From contig JANXEP010000010.1 in the NCBI GenBank assembly GCA_025057795.1, forward strand, positions 4,811-68,810: 64,000 bases of DNA, written 5' to 3'. The notes under the pieces are model-generated. The model had not been told where the DNA came from. It saw only the letters and a list, made by a program, of their open reading frames with translations, and ran no database searches. The position numbers were made by a program, and so were the translations under genes. This DNA is from Candidatus Bathyarchaeota archaeon. Lineage in GTDB: Archaea > Thermoproteota > Bathyarchaeia > Bathyarchaeales > UBA233. Below, one piece after another: positions 17,744 through 27,451 of this stretch. The first letter of the stretch is position 1. The number at the start of each line of letters is the position of its first letter.

Positions 17744-18310
17744 TTAACGTTGGGTTGCCAGCAGAGCCATACGCTCTATAACAAGGTTTACTATGGCCTT
17801 TTCGCGGTCATCCCCCGCCATAGAGGCTTTAACCTCAACCTCTGAAATATCAAAAGCCCTCTTTATAGCATCAATTTTCTCTTCGGAAAGCATAAGAACT
17901 CGGTCATCGCGTTCCGCGTTTATCAGCTTAGCCAAAGAGGCAAGGGCAAGCTTCACATTTTTGGGGTCTCCGCCAATGATTATCACGGCGATTTCCGAGG
18001 AGTTTGGTTTTATTCCAAGAAGTTCCACAGCCCTTTGGATCTGGCGCTGTGCAGATGCATAAAGCATGGCCTCCATGGCCAAGCTTTTTGAAATGTTTTC
18101 CTTGTTTTGGAAGGCTTTTAGGGCGTTTAAAGAGGAGAAGTATAAATGCTGCCACGTGGCCACAAGTTTCGCGTCAAAGAACTGAAACTCCACATCTTTC
18201 CCTAAACAGGCTTTAACCTTTTCTAAAAAATTTTTAACGTCTGATATTTTCGCGTTCCTGAAACCAGCAATGGCAAGGCTTTTTCTAAACTCTCTTATAT
18301 GTTTTAGCAA
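17744..18310 (-). CDS. cgi121: KEOPS complex subunit Cgi121
   Basis: 188 residues. The central segment (FFDAKLVATWQHLYFSSLNA, then LAMEAMLYASAQRQIQRAVELLGIK) is typical of Cgi121 (PF08617), which binds tRNA for KEOPS during t6A37 formation. The start TTG 18310 overlaps the end of the phosphoribosyltransferase gene by 7 nt, so translation is coupled. Sua5, which makes the threonylcarbamoyl-AMP substrate, is encoded nearby at 20754. Confidence 0.92.
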   Translation of the reverse strand: MLKHIREFRKSLAIAGFRNAKISDVKNFLEKVKACLGKDVEFQFFDAKLVATWQHLYFSSLNALKAFQNKENISKSLAMEAMLYASAQRQIQRAVELLGIKPNSSEIAVIIIGGDPKNVKLALASLAKLINAERDDRVLMLSEEKIDAIKRAFDISEVEVKASMAGDDREKAIVNLVIERMALLATQR

Positions 18311-18903
18311 CTTTCTTCCTCAACAATCTCTTTCAAAAATCCCTTAACAAGCCTTTTAGATAAGCCTGCCTCCACGAGCCTGTCCAGATCCTCTTCATAG
18401 GGCTTGCCCTGTTCCATGCACTTTTTAACGATTTTTCTGATGGTTTCCTTTACCTCCCATGGAAAAACTATCCAGCTGCTTGTCTCCTTCACGTAATAGT
18501 CGGGCTTTACTATGCTCCATGGCTTGTAATATATTGTGGCTATTTTAACCTCCACAGCCCCCACGTCCATCAAATGTTCCTTCACGAGTTTGAGGCTTTT
18601 CCCAGTGTCTGCAACCTCGTCGACGACGAGTACTTTTTTGCCGGCAACACTCACGGAAACGGGCTGGGTTAAGGTTGGCTCCCCCTTTGTTTCGGCAACC
18701 CCCAAATAAAATTCAGCCTTAACATTTGCCAAGTTGGGGTTGTCTAAAAGGTCTGATAGTACTCTTGCAGGGGGCCACCCGCCGCGGGAAACGCCCACAA
18801 TCACATCTGGTTTAAAGGAACATCTTCTAATTTCGCGTGCCAACCGCAGAAGCATTCTATATATTTGATTCCATGTTGGGACTTCAAACGTGAGTTGATC
18901 CAA
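18304..18903 (-). CDS. Phosphoribosyltransferase (archaeal Gpt/xanthine-type)
   Basis: 199 residues. The PRPP-binding motif VLVVDEVADTGKS sits near residue 97 and an N-terminal VIVGVSRGGWPPARVL provides the pyrophosphate loop. The pattern PWEVKE at the C-terminal side is shared with archaeal purine PRTases of the Gpt type. It probably salvages guanine, xanthine or hypoxanthine. The start is TTG 18903 with GAGG about eight nt upstream. It is the first gene of a pair with cgi121. Confidence 0.88.
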   Translation of the reverse strand: MDQLTFEVPTWNQIYRMLLRLAREIRRCSFKPDVIVGVSRGGWPPARVLSDLLDNPNLANVKAEFYLGVAETKGEPTLTQPVSVSVAGKKVLVVDEVADTGKSLKLVKEHLMDVGAVEVKIATIYYKPWSIVKPDYYVKETSSWIVFPWEVKETIRKIVKKCMEQGKPYEEDLDRLVEAGLSKRLVKGFLKEIVEEESC

Positions 18904-19028
18904 CGTTTTTCCTCTCTGGAAGCGAATAGAAGATGAACAGGGAACTAGTTTTAACTTTTTCTAAAAACTATGGTGTAGAAAGGGAAACTTTTATCCTTAT
19001 AAAAAGGAGGGGGTCGGAAAACGGAAAC

Positions 19029-20672
19029 TTATTCAAATTCTGACGGTTCTTTAGGCATTTTTTCTTTTTCCTTCTCTTTCTCCATTCCCTTCGCTGCAAT
19101 CACGTCGTCGATCTTCAAGATCATGTTTGCTGCTTCTGTGGCGGACTTGATTACTTGAAGTTTGACTCTCAAGGGTTCTACTACGTTAAGTTCCAGCATG
19201 TCTCTAACTTTGCCTGTGAAAACGTCAACGCCATATGATGGTGTTGCGGCGCCTTCATGCTTCGCCCTCAAGGCGACCATGATGTCAATAGGGTCTAGCC
19301 CCGCGTTTTCAGCCAGTGTTAACGGTATGGACTCAACGGCGTCGGCAAAAGCCTCTATGGCTAGTTGTTCGCGGCCGCCAACTTTCACAGCGTATTCCCT
19401 CAGCTGTTTTGCCACCTCAGCTTCTGGAGCACCGCCGCCTGGAACAATTTTTCCATCTTCTATGGCGTTTCTAACAACGCATAGGGCGTCGTGGAGTGAC
19501 CTTTCAGCCTCGTCGACCACGTGCTCAGTCCCACCTCTAACCACCACTGTGACAGCCTTCGGGTTCTTACACTCCCTGACATAAACAAGTTTGTCTTCGC
19601 CTATCTTGACCTCCTCCACCGTTTTGGCTTCGCCGAGAACATCGGATGTTAGATCCTTAACGCTGGCCACTATTTTGCCGCCCGTAGCCCTAGCGAGTTT
19701 TTCCATGTCGCTGCTGCTGACGTTTTTAACTGCCAATATACCCTTTTTAGCTAGGAAGTGGAGTGCCACATCGTCTATACCTTTCTCGCAGAAGACAACG
19801 TTGGCGCCTGCTTCTGCAATTTTATCCACCATTTCGCGGAGCATTCGCTCTTCTTCGTCTAGGAAAAGCTTCATTTGCTCTGGGCTTTCAATGTTGATTT
19901 TTGCGTCAAACTCTGTCTTCTCAATTTCCAATTTGGCGTTTAGAAGGGCAATCTTGGCGTTGTTGACGATTTTAGGCATCTGCGGGTGCGCCACCTCCTT
20001 GTCGATAACCATGCCCTTAACAAGCTCTGTTTCTTCAAGGCTTTTTCCATGTTTCTTCAAAACCTTGATTAAGTCAATGTCAGCCTTCATCTTTCCATCT
20101 TTATCCTCAACCACCTGCTTCACCGCTTCTACGGCCAGCTTTGCAAAGTGCTCTTTGGCTGCAGCTATGCCCTTACTGCCCATGGAGGTTATGGCCACGT
20201 CTATTAGCCGCTTGTCATCGTTTATGCTTATTGGAATAGCCATTTTTTCGAGGGCTTCTCTGGCTTTTTCGCTGGCTTTTTTGAATCCTTCGATGATTAT
20301 TGTTGGGTGAATGTTCTGGTCGAGCAGGCTTTCAGCTTTAGCTAGCAGTTCGCCAGCTAAGACAGCGGCTGTTGTTGTTCCGTCTCCAACCTCGTTGTCC
20401 TGGGCTTTTGCAACTTCCACAAGCATTTTTGCTGCTGGATGCTGCACATCAAGCTCTTTTAGGATGGTTGCACCGTCGTTGGTTATGGTGACGTCGCCGA
20501 AGCTGCTTACAAGCATTTTATCCATGCCTTTAGGGCCAAGGGTTGTTTTAACAGTTTCAGCTATTATTTTTGCAGCCATAATATTGTTTCTTTGAGCTTC
20601 CCTTCCAGTGGTTCTTCCAGTTCCTTCCTTTAACACTAAAACTGGGACTGTTCCAGAGGGTATGGCTGCCAT
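19029..20672 (-). CDS. Thermosome subunit, second paralogue
   Basis: 547 residues, the same length as the subunit at 1940 but clearly divergent. Signatures are [46 protein letters not shown] and [13 protein letters not shown]. The C-terminus is charged (MPKEPSEFE). It assembles with the other subunit into the group II chaperonin. The start is ATG 20672 with GGGGGTGAT about eight nt upstream; a TATA-like element lies near 20740. The two paralogues 16 kb apart presumably arose by duplication in an ancestor. Confidence 0.97.
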   Translation of the reverse strand: MAAIPSGTVPVLVLKEGTGRTTGREAQRNNIMAAKIIAETVKTTLGPKGMDKMLVSSFGDVTITNDGATILKELDVQHPAAKMLVEVAKAQDNEVGDGTTTAAVLAGELLAKAESLLDQNIHPTIIIEGFKKASEKAREALEKMAIPISINDDKRLIDVAITSMGSKGIAAAKEHFAKLAVEAVKQVVEDKDGKMKADIDLIKVLKKHGKSLEETELVKGMVIDKEVAHPQMPKIVNNAKIALLNAKLEIEKTEFDAKINIESPEQMKLFLDEEERMLREMVDKIAEAGANVVFCEKGIDDVALHFLAKKGILAVKNVSSSDMEKLARATGGKIVASVKDLTSDVLGEAKTVEEVKIGEDKLVYVRECKNPKAVTVVVRGGTEHVVDEAERSLHDALCVVRNAIEDGKIVPGGGAPEAEVAKQLREYAVKVGGREQLAIEAFADAVESIPLTLAENAGLDPIDIMVALRAKHEGAATPSYGVDVFTGKVRDMLELNVVEPLRVKLQVIKSATEAANMILKIDDVIAAKGMEKEKEKEKMPKEPSEFE

Positions 20673-20753
20673 ACACCATCACCCCCTTACATACCTTTCC
20701 GTTTTTAATTTTGCAAAGTTAGACGGAAAAATTACTTCTATATAAATTTTTCT

Positions 20754-21812
20754 CTAAACCTTGATGATGTTATACCCTGAAGCCTTCCTAATTCTATTCA
20801 TAACAGCCAAGCCCAGCCCCTGCGCTGGCACACCCTCAGCGATAATGACGTCAACTTTTTCCATGTCAAACTCTCTCAGAAGCCTAAACAAGTTTCTGGC
20901 CATGTCCGCAGTATTGTTCCTGCTTCCAAGGGATTTCACAACATCAGCCTGATAATACGCGGATGTTTCATTGGTGGCCAGCACACCAACTTTGACATCG
21001 TTCCGCTTATACTCTTCGGTCAACTCCCTTATTTTTTCAACTATAGCTGACAATTCGCCTTCAACCACAATCATTTCTGCTTTTGGAGCGTAATGCTTAT
21101 GCTTCATCCCGGGGGAACGCGCCTTGTTAATCAGTAACTCTTTTTCGGCGATGGCTGCTGGGTGAAGTTCAACGTTTCCAAGAACTTCCCTTAACGCTTC
21201 GTAGGGTGTTCCTCCGGGGCGGAGAATCTGCGGAGGGTCGACCGTCAAGTCTAAAACTGTTGATTCTACACCTATCCGTGTAGGGCCAGCATCTAGGATG
21301 GCGTCTATCCTCCCGTAAAGGTCTTCTAAAACGTGTTCCGCCGTTGTTGGGCTTGGTCTTCCCGAGAGGTTTGCGCTTGGAGCCGCAATGGGGCAGCCGC
21401 TTTCCTTAATTAACGCCAAAGCTACATTATGTTTGGGCATACGAACCGCAATGGTATCTAAGCTGGCTACGGTTACGTCTGGCACGATTTCTGAACGTTT
21501 AAAAATCAATGTTAAGGGTCCAGGCCAGAAAATCTCCATTAGCCTTTCAGCCTTTGCCGGAACTTCCCTTACAAGCTTGTAAACGTCGGATATGCTGCTC
21601 ACGTGCACTATGGGAGGGTTATCAAGCGGCCTGTTTTTAGCCCAGAAGAGCGCTAAAACTGCTCTTGAGTTTAAGGCGTCGGCTCCCAAGCCGTATACGG
21701 TTTCCGTTGGGAAAGCCACCAAACCGCCATTGCGTATTATGTTTGCGGCTAAACGGACGTTTTCAGAGTTCGGGGTTTCTGGGTTAACCTTCAACACTAA
21801 AGTTTTTTTCAT
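20754..21812 (-). CDS. sua5: Threonylcarbamoyl-AMP synthase (Sua5, YrdC plus Sua5 domain)
   Basis: 352 residues from the ATG at 21812. The YrdC domain covers about residues 10-200 (GGLVAFPTETVYGLGADA, PLTLIFKRS, SGCPIAAPSANLSGRPSPT, ESTVLDL). A linker (RSPGMKHKHYAPKAE) leads to the Rossmann-like Sua5 domain. It makes L-threonylcarbamoyl-AMP for t6A modification of tRNA, feeding KEOPS. The frame is open to a TTG at 21842, but the ATG gives the family's usual KTLVLKV N-terminus. Confidence 0.95.
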   Translation of the reverse strand: MKKTLVLKVNPETPNSENVRLAANIIRNGGLVAFPTETVYGLGADALNSRAVLALFWAKNRPLDNPPIVHVSSISDVYKLVREVPAKAERLMEIFWPGPLTLIFKRSEIVPDVTVASLDTIAVRMPKHNVALALIKESGCPIAAPSANLSGRPSPTTAEHVLEDLYGRIDAILDAGPTRIGVESTVLDLTVDPPQILRPGGTPYEALREVLGNVELHPAAIAEKELLINKARSPGMKHKHYAPKAEMIVVEGELSAIVEKIRELTEEYKRNDVKVGVLATNETSAYYQADVVKSLGSRNNTADMARNLFRLLREFDMEKVDVIIAEGVPAQGLGLAVMNRIRKASGYNIIKV

Positions 21813-21894
21813 GATTTGGCAAACCTGCAGATATGACGACAACCGGGTTAACTGGTTAAAATTAACCTTTAAGGGTTACCGAAAAACTTTACCG

Positions 21895-22418
21895 TCACAC
21901 CACATAATATTGGATAACCTTTTGCATACTTTTCGGTGCAGCTTGTCGCGCGGCGAGTTGTTTCAGGATTTTTATTACTTGGGGCTGGAAGCGCGCTATG
22001 TCTGTTAGGCTTACTAAGCCTACAAGGTGCTTACCTTCAACAACCGGCAACTTCTTAATCTTCATTTGAAACATTAACCTGACAGCTTCCTCTAAATCCA
22101 TGCTTGGCTCCACAACTATTAGGGGGCTTGACATAACATCCTTAACCTTCGTTTTTTAACGTCCCTTGTTTCAGCCACAACCCTCTTAAGCATGTCTCTT
22201 TCAGTTATTATCCCTACAGCTTTTCCCTTCTTAACAGCAATTAAGCATCCTATCTCAAACTTGTTCATGATCTCGGCTGCTTCCTTAATCGTTGAATTTT
22301 CGTCGATGGTTACAACTTCCCTAACCATAACATCCTCAACTTTAAGGGATAGCGTGTTTTCAGACTTCTTCTCGCTCAATATAATTAACCCCAAACTCTC
22401 TCTATTCAGGGTCTTCAA
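21895..22418 (-). pseudogene. Two-CBS-domain protein interrupted by a frameshift
   Basis: Two adjacent frames each encode one CBS domain: VEDVMVREVVTIDENSTIKE to GIITERDMLKRVV in the first (22119-22418), and MSSPLIVVEPSMDLEEAVRL to LVGLVSLTDIARF in the second (21895-22134). At the junction the message reads GTT-AAAAAA-CGAAGG; one more A would give VKKTKVKDVMSSPL, exactly the normal linker of tandem CBS proteins. The break lies at a T6 run on the plus strand (22152-22157). It may be a real mutation, slippage expression or a sequence error. The first frame starts at TTG 22418; a TATA-like TTATAATA right before it makes TTG 22379 a possible alternative. Such proteins sense adenosyl nucleotides. 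Confidence 0.8.
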
Positions 22419-22442
22419 TATTATAATTTAATGCAATGCCAA

Positions 22443-23792
22443 TTAATATTTGAAAGTAAGCAGTTTTTGAACAAGCTCCCCAACACGCTTGCTTTGGGGG
22501 ATCTTTGCTCGTTCAAACTTTTCTTTAGGCTTTGTTAGGGGTCTAGTGGCGTCTATGCCCATTTTGCTTGTCAACCCAGTTTCTTGATCCGCAGAAGAGT
22601 CAAGGGTGGAACCCCGCACATTTTCTATAACCAACAAGTCTTCACATGCTTGAAACCTTGTTGCAATAGCCCATTCAACATCAGCCATGTTAAACACATC
22701 AATGTCAGAGTCTACAACAACCGCGTGCTTTAAGCTGGGATGGGCAGCGAAAGCCGCCAACAAGGCGTTTTTCCCATCACCCTCCAACTGCTTTTCAATG
22801 GATATTATGGCGTGAAGCCACCCGCTCCCGCCGACGGTAAGGTTTACAGCATTAACCCTCGGAACAACCTTTGAGACTGCCTCATAAATTGAAGCCTCAC
22901 GGGGCAACCCCATCAAAAGTCTATGTTCAGCGCCGGATGGCAAAAGCGCCTGATAGATGAAGTCCTCTCTATGCATGACGTTTACGACTTCCACAATGGG
23001 CTGTTTTCTTGTAATGTCATATGTTCCAGTAATGTCCACTAGTGGTCCCTCCATAGCCTCCTTGCTTGCGGAAATTCTACCCTCTATGATGAGTTCTGAG
23101 TCTGCCGGCGCGTAGGCGTCCACGTTCTTGCATTTAATTAGGCAGAGTTTGCCGCCTAAAAGCGCGTTTGCCACATCAAACTCGCTTACGCCGAAGGGAA
23201 TGGATGAGGATGCTGCCAGCATCACGGCTGGATGAACCCCTATGGATATAGCCACGTCTAAATCCACGCCTTTCTCTTTCGCCATTTGCCAAAGCCTGTA
23301 AAGATGACGGGGAACCAATCTTATAGCTAGGTGTTTTTTGTCTAAAACTTGAAGCCTATGAATTGACACGTTTTCAACGGCTTCGTCAGGGCTCTTTGCG
23401 TAAACGACGGCGGAGGTTATGTATGGTCCAGCGTCCCTCTCGAAATGTGTAAGAACCGGTATTCTAGACAATTCTGGCTTTTCGATAAAGTTTCCAACAG
23501 CGTAAGCTTCGGTGATTTTCGGCTTTTTAGGGGAACTCCAAGCCTCTAACAGTTTCTGGTAAAGTCCGTTCTGCTCGACGCAGAGCGCCTTGCAGATGCG
23601 TTTTCTCGTCCCGCAAACATTAGCAACGATCTTAGTTTTGCCCCCTTCAACATTTTCAAAAAGGAGAACCGGGCCCTCATTGTCGAAACATTTTATTATG
23701 TAGGAAACCTCAAAGGCTGGGGAAACCTCGTCTTTTATGTGCAGAACTTCCCCTTCAGCCTCCATCTGCTCGAGGAAACTTCTAAGGCTCAT
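22443..23792 (-). CDS. UbiD-family decarboxylase
   Basis: 449 residues, spanning the three UbiD domains. Segments such as SIHRLQVLDKKHLAIRL, AISIGVHPAVMLAAS, EGPLVDITGTYD and SIEKQLEGDGKNALLAAF are family landmarks; the prenylated-FMN site lies among them. In many archaea the single UbiD homologue decarboxylates anhydromevalonate phosphate in the modified mevalonate pathway, a reasonable guess here since carS (archaeal lipid synthesis) is nearby. The ATG at 23792 overlaps the stop of the upstream small gene (ATGA), so they are coupled. Confidence 0.9.
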   Translation of the reverse strand: MSLRSFLEQMEAEGEVLHIKDEVSPAFEVSYIIKCFDNEGPVLLFENVEGGKTKIVANVCGTRKRICKALCVEQNGLYQKLLEAWSSPKKPKITEAYAVGNFIEKPELSRIPVLTHFERDAGPYITSAVVYAKSPDEAVENVSIHRLQVLDKKHLAIRLVPRHLYRLWQMAKEKGVDLDVAISIGVHPAVMLAASSSIPFGVSEFDVANALLGGKLCLIKCKNVDAYAPADSELIIEGRISASKEAMEGPLVDITGTYDITRKQPIVEVVNVMHREDFIYQALLPSGAEHRLLMGLPREASIYEAVSKVVPRVNAVNLTVGGSGWLHAIISIEKQLEGDGKNALLAAFAAHPSLKHAVVVDSDIDVFNMADVEWAIATRFQACEDLLVIENVRGSTLDSSADQETGLTSKMGIDATRPLTKPKEKFERAKIPQSKRVGELVQKLLTFKY

Positions 23793-24160
23793 GTTAGGCT
23801 TTCCCCCATCGCCGGCTCTGAGGGAACAACCCTTTCGATAAGCCTCTTAAAAATCAACTGGGCTTGCATCTCGTCCATTTTTTCCAAGTAAATAGAGACT
23901 AGGGCTATTTTGCGCTTCTTTGAAGCCAAATACTCTGCGAACATGCGAGCCGAAATAACGTTTCTGTCGCCTAACAGAACCGATGAGGAGGGAAGTCCAG
24001 GCGTGTCCGAAGGCTTCGGCACTGCCACAGCCAACGTTCCAAGCCTATCCTCGCTTTCGCTTAAGAGGACCAAGCAAGCGTTTTTTGTTTCAAGGTAGAC
24101 TGCCAGAAAATGAACGTTCTGCTCAACTATTTCATCCTTAACAATTTTTGCGCGTTCCAC
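23789..24160 (-). CDS. Small conserved protein, possibly PAC4-like proteasome-assembly chaperone
   Basis: 123 residues of alternating beta strands: HFLAVYLETKNACLVLL, RLGTLAVAVPKPS, PSSSVLLGDRNVISARMFAEYLASKKRKIALVSIYL. This order resembles the PAC4/Poc4 proteasome-assembly fold, seen in some archaea as short stand-alone proteins; the match is by pattern only. The start is GTG 24160 with GGTGAT upstream, and the stop overlaps the UbiD ATG. It is divergent from nth. Confidence 0.5.
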   Translation of the reverse strand: MERAKIVKDEIVEQNVHFLAVYLETKNACLVLLSESEDRLGTLAVAVPKPSDTPGLPSSSVLLGDRNVISARMFAEYLASKKRKIALVSIYLEKMDEMQAQLIFKRLIERVVPSEPAMGESLT

Positions 24161-24231
24161 AATATCACCTAATGCCTATTTATAGCTTCACATATTCACT
24201 ATTTATTGCTTTCAAAAAGGCGACCTGTCCA

Positions 24232-24909
24232 ATGGCTGGCAACAGAGCCGCAAAAATACTGCAAACTCTGCGAGAAAGCTTCACTGTGCCAAGATGGGTG
24301 ACCTCGGACAAGGACCCATTTAAAACCCTGATTATAACGATAATTTCGCAAAACACCTCTGACAGAAACGCTGAAAGAGCCTTCGAAAATCTTTCGAAGC
24401 GTTTTCAAGTAACCCCCGAAGCGCTGGCGAAAGCTGAAAAGGCAAAAATTGAGGAGTGTCTCAAAACCGCTGGACTTTACAGAAACAAGGCTCGGGTGAT
24501 AAAAGAGGTTTCACGCATAATTTTAGAAAATTTTGGAGGAAGCCTAAAACCAATTTCAGCGATGCCCTTTGAAGAGGCGCGAAAAACGCTTATGCAGCTT
24601 CCGGGCGTTGGACCTAAAACGGCGGATGTAGTTTTGCTTTTCTCTATGAATCATCCAACTATTCCCGTGGACACTCATGTTAAACGGGTTTCGAAAAGGC
24701 TTGGGCTGGCTCCGACAGACGGAGACTACGAAGAGGTTAGAAGGTCTCTTCAGTCTCTGTACAAGCCAGAGGATTACCTTAATGTTCACGTTTTATTGAT
24801 CTTGCTTGGTAGAAAGTATTGCAATGCCAGAAGACCTCTCTGCCAAAAATGTCCAGTGAAGGCTTTTTGCCCTTCGAGGAAAACCAAGACTAACGTTTCT
24901 CTTCAATAG
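24232..24909 (+). CDS. nth: Endonuclease III (DNA glycosylase/AP lyase)
   Basis: 225 residues. The helix-hairpin-helix LPGVGPKTAD holds catalytic K129, VDTHVKR holds D147, and the 4Fe-4S loop C197-x6-C204-x2-C207-x5-C213 is complete. It removes oxidised pyrimidines in base-excision repair. The frame is open from 24148, but a TATA-like CTATTTATAG (24176-24185) lies inside that extension, so the ATG at 24232 is the start. Its 3' end overlaps that of the convergent clp1 gene by 20 nt. Confidence 0.95.
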   Translation: MAGNRAAKILQTLRESFTVPRWVTSDKDPFKTLIITIISQNTSDRNAERAFENLSKRFQVTPEALAKAEKAKIEECLKTAGLYRNKARVIKEVSRIILENFGGSLKPISAMPFEEARKTLMQLPGVGPKTADVVLLFSMNHPTIPVDTHVKRVSKRLGLAPTDGDYEEVRRSLQSLYKPEDYLNVHVLLILLGRKYCNARRPLCQKCPVKAFCPSRKTKTNVSLQ

Positions 24910-26017
24910 GCATCGGAGGGATTTCTTTAAAGTTTTTGTCTAAGCGCACCCTTCCAACCACAATCGTTGAGACACCGTTGATAACAGGCGTGAACACTTT
25001 CATAATTTTTCTTACATAGTCTATTTCGCGTATGATGCCTATCCCAAGAAACCTCTCCTCACCATCATAAAGGCCCACAAGCAAGTTTTTCCCACCACTA
25101 GTAGGCGTCGCCGCATTTTTGCCTAAACCCGCTTGCTCAAAATTCTCAATTTTCACCCAGTTTAGGGGTATGCACTGCACCTTTGCGTTCTTCAAGTATT
25201 TTATGTAGCCCAACTCCCTTAGGCTTTTGCGTTTTTCTCTGCTTCTCTGCTTTATGGCTGGGGGTGAATCAATTGTAAATGTCCTATAATTTTTAAGCGC
25301 AGCCAGGAGGGGGTTAAGCTTGTCGTTTTGTTGTATGCAGAAAATTATGTTGGGGCTTATCCTCTCAGCAAGCTGGACCTTGTACTGCACGGCGTCTTCG
25401 CCTTCAACCCAACCGTCAGTGTTTACAACAATGAAGTCTGGGCTGTTGTTGAAAATTTCCTCTTTTAAGAGTGTTAACCCTTGAAGAACCTTGTCAACCG
25501 CTTTACTGGGCGAGGTTACACCTACAAAGAAGGCGTTCTTCACCAGTAGGTTAAAGAGGTCTGTAACTGGTTTAGACACGAAGGTGTATGCTATGGTGCA
25601 CGGTGGGCCAATGTCTGACTGTCCTAGGTCAGCGTCCAGAATTGCCACCCTGCGCTTTTCGCCCAACAGCTTGTTTAATAGATATGTGCAGAAACTTGTC
25701 TTCCCAGAGTCTGAGGCGCCAAAAACCAGCGCTACTGCGGGTTTTGACGGGACGGCTAACAACTCCTCATAAGCCTTACTCCAAGACGGCGGGATGGTGC
25801 TTCCTTCCAACTCTTCCACACAAGAGTTTTCGCCCAAAGAGATGTTAAAGGTTGCAGTTTCTTCAACCGTGAAGGGCATTCTCTTGCCGTCTCGTATAAT
25901 AACCTTGTACGCGTGTTCCATGGGAAAGCCGAAAACTTCCACTTTCCCGGAGACGAGGGTTACTGAAGCGGGGCCGTCAACCAGAAGGGTTTTCCCATCT
26001 TTCACTGTTATGTCCAT
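24890..26017 (-). CDS. Clp1/Grc3-type polynucleotide 5'-hydroxyl kinase
   Basis: 375 residues. The P-loop GASDSGKTS is at residues 100-108, after an N-terminal beta domain, and is followed by ILDADLGQSDIGPP, the Walker B region typical of Clp1/Grc3. A C-terminal beta domain (LLVGLYDGEERFLGIGIIREIDY) completes the family layout. Archaeal members phosphorylate 5'-OH ends of RNA or DNA. The start ATG 26017 lies inside the preceding gene by 41 nt, so the pair is tightly coupled. Confidence 0.9.
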   Translation of the reverse strand: MDITVKDGKTLLVDGPASVTLVSGKVEVFGFPMEHAYKVIIRDGKRMPFTVEETATFNISLGENSCVEELEGSTIPPSWSKAYEELLAVPSKPAVALVFGASDSGKTSFCTYLLNKLLGEKRRVAILDADLGQSDIGPPCTIAYTFVSKPVTDLFNLLVKNAFFVGVTSPSKAVDKVLQGLTLLKEEIFNNSPDFIVVNTDGWVEGEDAVQYKVQLAERISPNIIFCIQQNDKLNPLLAALKNYRTFTIDSPPAIKQRSREKRKSLRELGYIKYLKNAKVQCIPLNWVKIENFEQAGLGKNAATPTSGGKNLLVGLYDGEERFLGIGIIREIDYVRKIMKVFTPVINGVSTIVVGRVRLDKNFKEIPPMPIEEKR

Positions 26018-26654
26018 TCATCGCCCTCCTAGCAAATTTGTTACCGCTTCTCCCGGCAATTCTAATCGCTGAGGCAATGTCTCTCAAACCCCTTCTATGC
26101 TTAGCCTCTTTTATGTGACGGTTTGTTCCCGCTTCGCTGACGCTTTCTAACACAACATTTTGGGGAAGTATCTTGTCTAAAGCGTTTAAAAGCTTCTCTT
26201 TATATTCGGGAATGCCGTCGCCAACTTTAACCGAAAACAGCGATGCTTTCACATCTCTAAAATTTTTTATGATATCCTCTATCTCGGTAAGCGTTTCTTC
26301 TATACTGAAACAGTTTTCAGTCTTAATCACTTTCCCATCCGCTAAAACAGCTAGCCCCAAGACTTCGCCTGGGTCAACGCCTATAACAATTTTTTCATAA
26401 GAACTTTTTCCTTCAATATGCTGCAACGCCTGGTTTATCAAAGCTTGTGGTTCCACTCCATCTTTAAACGTTAAAACTGTTTCATGGTTTATGAGGGGCC
26501 GCTCCTTATCTGTGGTTATTACAACTTTAACTTCCATGGGTATGGGGTCGTAGGGTGTCAAGCTTATGAAGGGTATTTTTGTTTTCTTCAACTCGTTGAC
26601 AATCATGTAGTAGGCTTTTCCCGAAACTGTGGCTACGGCTATCCTTGCCTTCAT
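25977..26654 (-). CDS. RNase H-fold (RuvC-like) archaeal protein
   Basis: 225 residues. A strand IVIGVDPGEVLGLAVL begins near residue 89 and has the Asp-Pro-Gly pattern of RuvC-like nucleases (D94), followed by an acidic helix region and a basic C-terminal helix (KEAKHRRGLRDIASAIRIAGR). The first 85 residues form a separate alpha/beta region. It may bind or cut nucleic acid; the exact family was not recognised. Coupling to the Clp1-type kinase suggests RNA metabolism. The start is ATG 26654, divergent from radB. Confidence 0.6.
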   Translation of the reverse strand: MKARIAVATVSGKAYYMIVNELKKTKIPFISLTPYDPIPMEVKVVITTDKERPLINHETVLTFKDGVEPQALINQALQHIEGKSSYEKIVIGVDPGEVLGLAVLADGKVIKTENCFSIEETLTEIEDIIKNFRDVKASLFSVKVGDGIPEYKEKLLNALDKILPQNVVLESVSEAGTNRHIKEAKHRRGLRDIASAIRIAGRSGNKFARRAMNGHNSERWENPSG

Positions 26655-26731
26655 ACGGCTTTCCTACAGACTTGCGTTGAGGGCATAGAATAAAATTATT
26701 ACTCTTTTGTTGTTTATATTCATTGGCGTGC

Positions 26732-27436
26732 ATGGGCGTGCTTCAGAAAATTCCGACAAAGTGTAGAGAGCTGGATGGAATCTTAGATGGGGGCTTCTCT
26801 CTCGGCAAAGTATGCCTGATTTATGGAGAGGCTGAAACGGCGAAAACAACTTTGGCAATACAATGCGCGGTGAACTGCGCCGAGTTGGGGTATAAAACGC
26901 TTTTCGTGGACTGCGACGGCACCTTTTCAGCTAGAAGACTATCCCAGATTGCCCGTGAAAATTTCAAAAAAGTTGCAGAGCTAATAATCCTTGCAAAGCC
27001 TAAAGACTTTAAAGAGCAAACCCTCATCGTAGACCAGTTGACAAACTACCTGACTAAGGGCTTCGGCTTAATAGTCTTCGACACGCTTACATCCTTATAC
27101 AGGTTGGAAATCGCGGAAAAACCTGAAAAAAAGTTTGAACTGAACAGAGAATTAAATAGGCAAATGGCTTGGTTGGCACAGGTCGCCAGAACCCAGAAGA
27201 TTGCAGTCCTTGCGACAAGTCAAGTTCGAAGCGTTTTTGACGAAACCTTCAACAGCATAGAGCCGGTAGCCACAAGGGTGTTAAAGTTCTGGGCTGACAT
27301 AATAGTTGCCATGAAGCCCACTGAAAATCCGATGATTGTAAAAGCGTCCGTAGAGACGAAAACAAAAACGGCTCAACCCCTAACCTGCTATCTAAAAATA
27401 GAAGAAGACGGGTTACGGGATTATTTAACTCGATGA
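26732..27436 (+). CDS. radB: DNA repair and recombination protein RadB
   Basis: About 234 residues, a RecA core without the N-terminal domain of RadA, as in RadB. The ATP site reads GEAETAKTT, with Ala in place of the usual Gly before the Lys; Walker B is LIVFDTLTSLYRLE. ATSQVRSVFDE matches the RadB L2 region. It is a RadA paralogue acting in recombination. The start is probably ATG 26732; a TATA-like TTTATATT lies just upstream (26713-26720). carS follows after 15 nt. Confidence 0.88.
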   Translation: MGVLQKIPTKCRELDGILDGGFSLGKVCLIYGEAETAKTTLAIQCAVNCAELGYKTLFVDCDGTFSARRLSQIARENFKKVAELIILAKPKDFKEQTLIVDQLTNYLTKGFGLIVFDTLTSLYRLEIAEKPEKKFELNRELNRQMAWLAQVARTQKIAVLATSQVRSVFDETFNSIEPVATRVLKFWADIIVAMKPTENPMIVKASVETKTKTAQPLTCYLKIEEDGLRDYLTR

Positions 27437-27451
27437 TTTGAAGGGCGTAGG

